Assembly (NCBI RefSeq): GCF_921293095.1
Contig: NC_060251.1
Location: 54,267,585 to 54,331,584 of the forward strand
Length of the DNA: 64,000 bases
Reading direction: 5' to 3'
DNA from: Ischnura elegans
Lineage: Eukaryota; Arthropoda; Insecta; Odonata; Coenagrionidae
A program made the position numbers and the translations under genes. Positions within the stretch are counted from its first letter, which is position 1. Each line of letters opens with the position of its first letter. Shown here piece after piece: positions 39,401 through 51,400 of this stretch. The notes under the pieces were generated by a model. The model made no database searches, was not told where the DNA came from, and was given only the letters and a program-made list of their open reading frames with translations.

Positions 39401-42400
39401 TCAATTCTTCAAAAAAATAAATTAAGCAGAAGCTCATATAAAACAACAAAACATCCTTTTTGTAGTGGCTAAGTTCATAAATTGCACCAAAAAGGGTGTA
39501 AGTACTTTAAAATATCAACAGGATATTGAAGGAAATAACTTCTTAAGTAAACTTCAGTTCAGGTTTAGGAAGGAGAAGGGATCAACACTTGCACAAGTTT
39601 CATCAGTAATAAAAATGGATTTTGAAGACAAGTAAAATACGTTTGGACAAAGAATTTCCTGAAAAGAAATAGAATTTTAAAGGAGCTTTGTCTAAATTGG
39701 TGCTAAAGAGAGGAGTCACTGAAAACTAAAGTTAAACATTTTAGCTGGTTTAATATTTACAAACTGGTAATTCCATGAAAAAAGTCCACCACATAACAAT
39801 ATTCCACATTTTTCAACCATTCCTACAACCATTTTCAACTAATATTTGCAGGTTATTATGTTGACCTCAGAATGTTGAAATTAGTGAAGGAAGGAAAAAT
39901 AAAAATGTGTAAAAATCACCAAGTGTTCTCATTCACCATGAAATTCCATAAAGTTGGGTTATTAATATAAGAGTCTATTCCATCTATGTACTTCAAAACC
40001 ATTTTATCACTTCAAACCCCATTATTTAATAAAATAGGTTAGGAAAGTAAAAAATCTGAATAGCAAAGAAATACATTAAATCTAAATGATATTATAAAAA
40101 ATCAGGCATTCATGAGACACTGACGCAAAAAAATTAGAGTATAAATACAGCAGTGGTCATATCAAAATATGTAGCAATAGAGTTTAACGGACCTTCAATA
40201 CATCACACTTATTTGCCTCTGTCTCCTCCTCAAACATTTCTGCTTTCACTTCTACCTGTGGATTGAAAGCAAAACAATTGTTAAAATCGTTGGCATGTAT
40301 TCACCAGAATGGCAATGATTATTACTAGGATGGGTCAGTTTCGTTCTTTGATTTTCAGTTCCAATGGTTCTTAGGGCCGCAGTTCCCAACCTTTTTTTCC
40401 TCACACACCCCTCTATATGTATGTACGTAACTAATTTAAAGTATACCGGGACTAGCCGCGGTGATAACTTTTACGGGAGTCACCCGCAATGCACAATCGT
40501 GCGAAAGATCCACAGAGAAAAAATCATTCGCCTTGACCGGGATTCGAACCCGGATCCCCCGATTTCCGGTCGAGTGCTTTAGCCAGTTAAGCTATCGAGG
40601 CGTCATTCTTCCCTGTGGATATTTTCGGACTCTACCGGACTAGGTGTTGCTGGACTGCTGAGCATATGATGCCACAAGCAGTCCAAATCGTGCGCACAGC
40701 GCCACAGCCGGAGAGCAGGCCCGGACATAGAACACAAGGGGTGTTCGCTCTAGACTAGTTTAAAGTATACCGGGACTAGCCGCGGTGATAACTTTTACGG
40801 GAGTCACCCGCAATGCACAATCGTGCGAAAGATCCTATTACACCCCCAAAAATATAGCGTGCACATTTTATTACATAATTTCAACATGGGTAGGTGACAC
40901 TTTTAGTTAGATGTAATTGTACATATAGAAACTTTGCTTTAAATACCCCATACAATATGTATACATATTTCCTGCTTAAGAGATATGTACATTGTTCCTG
41001 GCATTCGCCATTACAGATTATTTTCGGCATACCCTTGACTGGTTCGTCGCGTACCCGAAACGGGTGCATGTACCACCAGTTGGGAACCGCTGGCTCAGAG
41101 TCACAATTGTAATCAATGCCAAAAAGAATGGCTACGGAAATAATTTACACAAAACTTATTTTTTAAACTTTTCTTGAGTATGATTACATAATACACTTTA
41201 AGGAGAGCAATGATATGGATCCATTGACAGGAGAGATAACTTTACACTTGATTTTATTGAGGTGATTTTCATTTGTTTATTACATAATTATTATTATACC
41301 CAAACAATAATTATTAATATATTTTTGAAAACTAAGAAATTTAAACAAAACCCTAGATTAACAACCAGAAATGAGAAAAGATGCCAGGCACAGAAATTAA
41401 AATCAGATTCAGCCATTCTTAACTGTCACTTACTTCAACTAACAGCTAATCATACAGCATTGATTTCAACCGTGCCATGCATTCTATTTTCTAAAAAAAA
41501 TCGAGAAAACTTTAAACCTTTCCTGCCGGTGCCTACAATTGAAAAAAGTTTTCCGTGCACCGAGTAGCATGAGAATATTTTAAACCCCTCTGTTCTTGGC
41601 TCATTTTTGGGGTGGAGTTAACCTGGTATTTTTATTCCTCAGATTTGGGACCCAACTCAACGGGGCCTTACCCTGGCCAATGGACTAGACCCTCTTAACC
41701 CTCTAAGCACGAATCCATGGTCAACTTATTGCATTACCAGAGTTTTTTTAACCAAATATTGCATTTGATTTTCAGTAATTTACTCCTCTAAAAGAATTAC
41801 TAACATTTTTTATGCATTGTGGAACTTTAAATGGGTTTCTAGTGTTGATAACAACAAGGTTAGTGAATACAAGGTAATAATGCTTTAAGTCTGTAAGTAC
41901 GTTATTATTAATGTTAAAATTTTGCTTAAAAATTGCTTATGCACAGTACAAAACGAAGAATTCATTTGAAAGTTCGTAATCACTGTCTTTAAACCGTTCA
42001 TCTGTGAGTAATGCATATACATAGGTATATAAGTTCACTTGCAACTGCAGGAAAAGCATACTAACACAAGAGCTGTTCAGAAAGTAACCTCCATTTGCTC
42101 ACTGCGTGAAAAGTGAAGGGAAGTGCCGCCATTGTTACGTCGGCATGCACGGCAAGTCAGTTGGCATACAGTCGTGGTAGAGTGAAGGTTGTTTGAACGC
42201 TGTTTTTTGGAAGCTTGTCAAAATGTGTGCTGCAATAGAAAATCCTGCCAAGTGAGAAGTGCATACTGCTATTCCATTGTTCACAGCTAAACAATAGTCG
42301 GCAACAGCAATTGTTGTTCCGGAATGGGTTTATGCATATGAAGAAATGGCTTGCCTCTAAGTGATTTGAGGATGATGAAGAGCTCACTTACTGGAAGGCT

Positions 42401-45400
42401 CAAGGTACAGGTGGGTGATTTTTTTGCGGAAGGAATCTCAAATTTTGTTTACAGGTATGACAAGTGCCTAAATGTCCATAGAAATTATGTTGAAATGTAA
42501 GTAAAGCCATCGTGTTAAGATGTATATAATAAAATTTGTAAATCTACTTTAGCGTTTAATTATTTAAAAAAAAATAGGGTTACTTTCTGAACAGCCCTCG
42601 TAGATTCACACCTCCCTTCCTAACTGTCCCCATCCCCTTCCTAACTTATGGCCCGAACTCTTTCTTCATTGAAAAGGAAAAATGGCAACCCCACAAGAGA
42701 CATGCCCAATTATCGCAACAAAGGAATTGATATTAACTTTTTTAGATGCACCTAAAACATTTAAAACCAAAGTATCATGTACAAAATACTTGCAATTACT
42801 GAAAGTGGATATAACAGGGGATTGAAAGCACATGGAATCATCATTTGTAGCAATAAACTACTAGAAATTGTGGATACAGGTGATCTACAGTAGAATTAGA
42901 TAAAGCTAGGAATTGCAAATATAAAGTAATTGCTAATGTACCAGGATCAGATGTATTCGATACCAGAGAGTAATCATTTTGCCCATGTCTAAACCCTACC
43001 TTCTCACCCAAACTAGTACACACCTTGCTCTCTATGGGCTACATTTCATCACCATGAGCTACAAAGCTGTCTTCCAATTACATTGAAGGAGTCTCAATTG
43101 CAGTGGATAAATTTTAACATAGCATCAACTAAAGGGCCAGGAGGGAAAAACAAGGGTCTAAAACCTGCTCTATCCTCAAATTCCTTTGGCTATTTCCCTC
43201 ACACATCTCCATCAATCTCTATTTTCCACTGAAACACCCATTAAAACTTGGCAATCAATGCCAAACATATTGAAAACATTCAATTGAGACGAAATTACAT
43301 TTATTCAGATCATACATTCGCATAACTGAAAGAAAAAAATTTTGGTGGGAGAGCACAATAATTATGGTGAGAAAAAGCTTTTTACTAAATATGGAACGCT
43401 TTTCTAGACATGCTTTTATCAACAAAAGCCTAAAACACACATCTTCCAGAATTAATAATAACACATATTATTTACAGAGTATTCTTCAAACAGACTATCA
43501 TGCAAAAACATCCAAGACAGATATTGGGCCTACCTCTTCACATCCCAAATTATCAATTACAACCACATCATTTTCATTAACCTCCATACATAAAGTTCCA
43601 TTCTCCTTTGGTTCACAACTTACATGATTTAATTCTGGATGTAAAACTTTATCATTGGTTTCTAATTTACCCTGAAAGAAAACATGAAATACATCACCCA
43701 AAATACTAAATCTACTAAATTGGTGTCCACTAAGAATGGGTAGATCCAGGATTTTTTTCGGATCTGGATCTAGATCTGGTACTTGATTTCAGGTGTCCGA
43801 TCTTTGGATATTTTTGGATCCAAATGCATTTTTAATAGCCTGCTCTAAAATGAAGTAATTATTCAAGTTTCTTCTGGGTACACGCAATCAAAGGAATGCT
43901 ATTTTGATTTTCATACACATATTAATATTTTAACTGATTCTGACGGTATTCAAATTTCCCCCCATTTTGTCACTTTCTCATCGCAAGCTGAATTGTGTTT
44001 CACCCACAAACACTTCAGTTGTGCTGAGGTGGATTTTGCACTTCCTCACGATAGTTTCATGCCACAGAGCAGTGGGGCAGCCAGGAATTGCGTTCGGGGG
44101 GTCCAAAATCAGCACAGGCTGATGGAGGGCTGAGTGTGGTCTTCTGAAATCTGTGACACACGTAGTTACTTTTGACGTGGTTATTATCCTACAACGCTGA
44201 GATTACCCCAATGATTGTTCAATCTCTTGGGAAGAGTCAGACTATGTGCCTATCGTATTTTGCCTTAAAATTTTCCATGGCTGAAATTCTGTCCCACAAC
44301 CCCTGAGAGAGATTTTAAACAAAATGTTTCATGAGTAGGACAAGCGTCTTAGTGCAACAGCGCATGCGACGAGAGGGTCAGAACTCTTTCCATTCTCCTA
44401 TGGGACACTGCATTCACTGAAGCATTAATTTAAAATTTTGGATCCAGACCTGATGTCTTCAGCCAATTTGGATCCGAAGTATACGGTGAAAGGCAATATC
44501 CACGGATATTCGGATCCGAAGTATCACCATCCGAATTTCATCAGTTGCAATAAATATTAACAACAGAACTCCAATATGTCAGATATTCCTCACCTACTAG
44601 ATGACTTAATACTGTTCCTCACAAGGTCATCAATGACCAAAATAAACAATCCGCACAGCAAATCTGCCATTTCATTGATTTCTGAAGCACATAAACCAAA
44701 TAAGGCATGTACTCCAGGTGATACCAAATAAGTCACAGCAAAAAATAGATGCAATAAGTCAATAATTCGGATAAGTACTATGGTTAATCATTGCTTAATT
44801 GCCAATTCCCACTCTTATGGATTTTTATTCAGAAATCATAATCATGACAAGCTTTAATATAATAAGTAACTTTCCCATCTTGTTGAATTTCCAGCACCCT
44901 AGTGGGCCAACCTGACTTCTGTAACCTTTGAATTCAACAACTTTGCGCAGTAAGTTTAATTTACAATGAAGACATCTACAAGGCATTCCATAAGTTCATT
45001 CCAAAAATCCAGGAAGGCCAGTAAAGCATTAATCCCGACTGTGGGTGTTCAGCAGAACATATACATAATGACCTAGATTGTAGACATACCTCTCCCAATG
45101 TCAAATTATCCTCATTAGCTTCATTAATTTCACCGTCAGCAATACAATCCCTTTTGGCATTATCCCCTTCTACTTCATCAGTGATGCCATTTATATTCAC
45201 TTGTAATCTATTGCAGCTATTCGGAACATTTTCCTAAAAAAATTCTTGCTCATTACAAACCACTATTGATTGATAGACCAATGATTGCACCCATAAATTC
45301 AAATAATACCAACCTCATCTAGTTCCATATTATCTGCTGCAGTATCTTCACATGAATGATGCTGCATACTTGGACACTGATTTTCATCTTCCATCTACAA

Positions 45401-48400
45401 CAAATTAATTAATGCCTTAACAAATGCAATTACTCAAAATACACTATCAAATTCAAGGTTCAATAAACAGAAACTAAAAAATATTACCTAAGCAATACAA
45501 TATAAAGGCATACATACCTGATTTTCAGAGGATGCTTCCAAGAGAATGCCCATTTCTTTTTCATCTGGAGCTTCATTAGAATTTTCCTAGAAAAAATAAC
45601 TGTATCTTACTTATGTCACCAACTACACGATTAACTAGATAAAAACAATGAAGTGCCAACATGAGATAAGGATCAAAACTAATATTTATTTAAATATTTA
45701 AGCTAAACTATAATATCCAGCATCTTTCTAGCCTAAGAATTAGCAGTAAATGAAGTAAAATGATTCCATTGAGCAGCAATACATAATAGCATTCTTGCTC
45801 TGGAATCAGATTTAGGCTTAAAAACATAATCATATTAATCTAAAAAAATCTTACACTTACGCAGATATCACCAATTTACAATCCTACAGCACTAAAGCCT
45901 GTTCTGTGCTTTGCCTGGATTATGCAATCATTTTTTGTGTTTCAACTACAGTGCCCTAATTAAGTACATAATTCCAACATTTGCCACTCCATCACTTTTA
46001 CTATGGCTTTCATCATCAGTTTTCACATGTTTGCATTCAATGTTTACAACCCTAAGAACATTGCACTAAAATTGACTTAATGATACAGCCAAGGATGGAA
46101 TTCGGGACAAGCTCAAGTGAATAGAGAAAGGGAGAGGACCCTTAAACTTATTTTGATAGTGATAATTTGAGCTGTCCTCGAAAAAAAAGATATAAAATTG
46201 ACTGCATGAGGGTAAATACTATCTAAGGTGTACTTCTGACTGACAATAAGCAAAAAACTTTTTTGGAACATATCTTTCTTGTTAAGTGGGGGCAACCTCA
46301 ATCACAAATATTTAGAGATGGGTCGAATAGCAGATCTCGAACTTGAATATCAAATTCAAATATTAAATCATTGCTCGAATATTCGAATACCTCGAATTCC
46401 AAATACCTCGAATGCTAAATGATGAATGCGGGAATGTTTGACCAGGTTACCTGTGCAGCAGGAAACTCAGGATTTTGGCGTGTAATTGTGATTTCCTTTA
46501 AAGGATTCAAACAGGAATTTAGCTGATAAATGGAATATTTTCATTTTATGGAAACAATTTGGGCATATAGTTGATTCAACTAACATCTCTTTCAAATATT
46601 ATAAGGGGACACACCACCTCGCGAAAAAATTATTGCATGCCGTCTCGGCATTTACACTACTACAATGGATTTCTGTCTGATGCATACATTCTTATCTACC
46701 AAACGCCATTTCAGCGGCATGCCCATTTGATACTCGGCTTCATCCAACTTCTTATTTTCAACAGGTAGCTCGCTTTACCCCCACTCCTTCTGTCAAGCGC
46801 TAGCGGACAATCCGAGGCATTTTGCAAAATATACACGCTTCTCCACCGGATTTTCTTCAATTATTTTCAGTCCATCTTTCAAAGTTCTCAAGAGATAGCA
46901 GATGAATTCGAATTGCTAGCAGGGAGAAACCAAATATCCTGAGAAAATATCCCTTCCTCTGTGACTGTAACAACAGAGATTTATAGCACAACTCATAAAT
47001 TGTAACTTGATATATGTTTTTGGAAACAAATACTGCATCAACTTCCGAGAAGCTCTGCTGCTCATATCGAGTCTTGCCAGAATGCTAAGTCTCCGTCGAT
47101 TATTGACATTTATTTCCTCGCATAAAATGCTTAAATAAAGTCAGAAATGCGTCGTGTTTGGTCTTATTCTTTTTTAAATTACGCGTACATTACTAATATT
47201 TCAATGCAATAAAGGTGTAATATCAATTGCCGAAAGCCATTGTTAGACACCTTTTGGGCTAATGGGAGATTCATGCAGCAGTTGACCTCCAGAAACTGGG
47301 AACTTTGAAGCAGGTAGCCTGAAAAAGGTCAGTGGGTGAGAAAAGGGGGGGCGCAAAACACATTTCTATTGTTCTCCTATAACTTGATATTTTTTTTTAA
47401 GTTAAGGTCTCCGTTATGTGATCCCTTTGTGAGCTGGGACCTTTTTTTATTTCAGATAAGAAGAAAGCCTCAGAGGGGGGGCTAGTGCTGAATGGAGGGG
47501 GATAGCGGATCTTGGGAAATGCGCTAATGTAACTATCCCACGGTACTCATGCAGCAGTTGACCTCCAGGAATGGGGAACGTCGAAGCAGGTAAAACAGGA
47601 TTCTATTACTCTCCTGTAACTTGATATTTTCTTTTGAAGCTTTTCATTTATAGTCTTTGTAATACGAACCCTGCGCGAGCTGGGACCTTTTCACCTTTTG
47701 TTTGATTTTGGAGAGGAGGAAAGCTTCGGAGGCTTCGAGGGCTGATGGATGGAGGGGGCAGTGAATTTTGTGAATTGTGCTACGTAGTTACTATCCCAAG
47801 GCACTGAGGTTCTCCTGGTGGGGGAAACCGGGGATTTTTGGATTTTTTCACCATTTTCGGTTCCCCACGTCGAACTCTTTTCACCGCTCAAATACGCGAA
47901 TTTGATGTAGCTCGTCAACTTGCCTATAACGGTGCTGCATGCACTAAACTACTAGAGTTCTTCACAATTTTCCGAGTCAAATACCAACAACAGCGTGCGA
48001 CAGTGTACGGCGCAAAATTCAAAGTATTCGGAGTATTATCTAGAGTGTACCTTTAGCATAATTATTCGAGACCTCTAATATCGAATACTTTCTAGTATTC
48101 GAAGTATTTGAGTATTCGCGGATACAATTCGCACATCTCTACAAATATTCCTCTGCTCATAGAATTTAAATTTTTGAGTGCCCCATCTATAACTTTAAGG
48201 TATTTCTTTTGGGCAAATTTATAAACCTGAGGAATGATTCCATCAAAAAAGCATTTTTTATAAAACTGGGTACAAAATAAAAAAATCATGCTCAGAAAGT
48301 GATTTAAAGTGAGATGAAATGTAAACTGCTCAAATCCATTGTACCTTTTGATGCCAGAATTGGGAAAAGTGGTCATCTATAAATCTACCACTTGATGGTT

Positions 48401-51400
48401 ATTGTGACTATAAAATATGTGATGGCAAGGTTTAACCCCATTTTCTATATCTTTAATGAGAAGTTTGGTGCCAAAGCGGTACAATTTCACTATGATACAT
48501 GAACTGGACAAGGGTGAAAAGTTATTTATATATTATGTGTGCCGTTCGAGGTCACAACTGTGAATTCAATAAAAAATGGCTGCTGAGAAAAATATCTATG
48601 CTTACCAGTATCTGTATGGGCTCTAGGATTTCTGCAGAAGGCAAATCTTTTCTTGGGTTACTTAAAATACAAGCAAGAACTTCCACTGTCTTTCCCAAAC
48701 CCATTTCATCCGCCAAAACTCCCCCAGTAGGAATTGGTTTTGCTTTTGGAAATTCCAACTCAAAAGTCCCATTGTATGGGTTGTAGTACAGATCTTTTCC
48801 ATCTAATGTTTCAACTTTGCGATATGCTGGATCCATTTCTTCTGAAATTAAGAAACATGACATTAGCAAATAACACAGCAATCTCAATTATTAACTCGCA
48901 TAATTAATTAACAAAGCGCACATCAAATTTCTGACCATAAGCACTTATAAACTTCACATTCACATAAGTCAATAAATTTAAGGAAAACAATCAGTATGAT
49001 AAGCTTATTACGGTAAAAATCAGTATAGAGCTGGGAAACATAAGTATAGTCACTCACTACCTTGAAACTTACAATGGATTGATCATTATGAACTAAATAG
49101 AATATATGAAGAGACTCTTTCCCAGCGTATTTGAGCAAAGAATTTCCTCGGGCTTCTGCTTAACACGTTGTGTACCGGGGTATTAAAATTCCTAGGTATG
49201 CCGATTTGGAAATGTGCCTATTAGGGCGTAATGCCTTTGGTTTAAACATGTTTAAAAAGCTAATGTTTATAAAATAACTTCACCCAATCAAACGTTATGA
49301 TGCATCAATTCATTATGAATAACGAACAACAAGTGAAAACATACTAACGAATATGTATTGTACGCTTAAAAATTGTTTAGGTTGACGTGCCTAAATGACG
49401 AGAATCTTCGTCATCCGTCCGGAACGTTCGTGAAAAAAATGACGAGAATTCTCGTCATCCGTACGCAACGTGTTAAGGTTAAAAACTCCATCATCACCGT
49501 TTGAAGAGTGCATCGCTCCTCATCTTATAGACTAATAAGTAGTAGATATTTATACAAAAAATGTAAAATATTCAATACTAATAACACAAAAATATAAGTT
49601 TTAACCTAGATAGCAATGAACACACACATACATATACACATTTACGTAGAGAGTTTTGATAACATCACAACTTTAAGATGATAACTCTAATGAGTTGAGG
49701 AGAGTGAATTAAGCCCCAGACTTCATATAGGAGTACAGCCTTCTTTTAAACGACTGAAGTGATTGCGACATCTTTATAATTGGAGGAAGAGAGTTCCAGA
49801 ATCTAGTCGCAGTTGGATGAAAAGATTTGAAATATATATTGGTGCGGGCTTGGGGAATTTGAAGGTCAGAAACACGGCGGGTGGAAATTCCAGTAACTTT
49901 TTTGCGGGGGATGAATAATTCGTACAGGTATGCAAGAGTCTGTTTTTGGAATAAGGAGAACAGAGAAGATCCCGGTTAGAGAAGGTTACGGTGCTGCATG
50001 CACTAAATGACTAGAGTTCTCTACATTTTTTCGAGTCAACTACCAACAATGTGCGTACGACAGTGTATGGCATGAAATTCAAAGTATTCGAGATATTCTA
50101 GATCGTACCTTTTGGATAATTATTCGTGATCTCGAATATCAAATACTTTCTAGTATTTGCGGTATTAGAGAATTCACGGATACTATTTGCACATCTCTAA
50201 TAAGAATGCATATTCAAGCACAAAAGCATAAGGCACACTTTAATTTTAATACTTATGAGAAGATTAAAAATGCTTTAGCTACTTCATTTGAAAAGGACAT
50301 TATGAGGACCTCTCCATCTACAATAAACATGAGCCAGAGTGATTATCATGAAAGTAATGTCAGAAGAAGACAAACTAATTTTATCCAGGATTAACCCCAA
50401 ACCGGTGACGTGCGGTCTGAGAGACCGCTGCGTTTCTAAAATTATGAATATTTTCAAAATTAGGATTTCAAAATATCTATAATTCTCGTTAGCTTCATAT
50501 TTTTGCATAACAAGGACATCCCACTCTTAAAATTTAATGTTCCTTTCATTAATTTCTGTAAATTTGCAATTGAACTCGATTAGCGGTCTGTGAGACCGCA
50601 CGTCACTTACTAAGAATGCATCAAGAAAAGGAATAAGCGGGATAAATTTCATGGCTACTTACTACTTAGCCTTCCAACTTTAACATTTAAGGCCTTTTTG
50701 AATCTGGCGAAATATTGATACATAAATATAATAATTATAATTCAAGTGTTTTGGCATCAGGTTTTTGATCCTGCTTCAAATCACAAATTTTTATTACAAA
50801 TTGGTTCGTATTGGGAGTGTAAAAATTTTAATATTCATATTCATGAGTTTTAACACACATGTTTCAACAGAGTTTCAACACATACTCATGAGTTTTAAAA
50901 TAGTTAAGCATTCAAAGAAAAATTAAACAAAACGATAAAAGTGGCGTAGCAATATTTTATGAATTTTTGATTTATTGCGGTCTCCCAGACCGCACGCCAT
51001 GGTAGTGTAATAAGAATTGCACGTCACTGGTTAAGGGTTAAGACTAAAACCAAAGCAAGACCTGGTTTATTACTTAATTTTTTGTGAAAAAAAAAATTAC
51101 CAGAATCACTGCTCCCAGGGATTGTATTCAGCTGCTCTCTCTTAAGCATCCAATTAACAGCTGCAATTTGATATGGCCTGAGAATGGGAAGAAGACTAGG
51201 ATGGAAAATTCCTTCTTCAATTTTTATCTTCATTTCATCGGAATGACCAGCTTTAACAGCATCATAAAGGTCTTCAATATCCTTCTGTAATCCACATGCT
51301 TCCCTTCTGGAATGACGAGGCTCTATAGAAAAAAAAACCAGCATAATTACTTATTATACTTATGAAATTTTTCATTATCATGAAAATTGCTCAACGGATA

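Noticed and set aside
40530..40601. Functional nuclear tRNA gene
   Set aside because: Acceptor mismatch, C at position 33 and an anticodon inconsistent with the arm layout; it is embedded in a repeat also seen inverted at 30376-30562.
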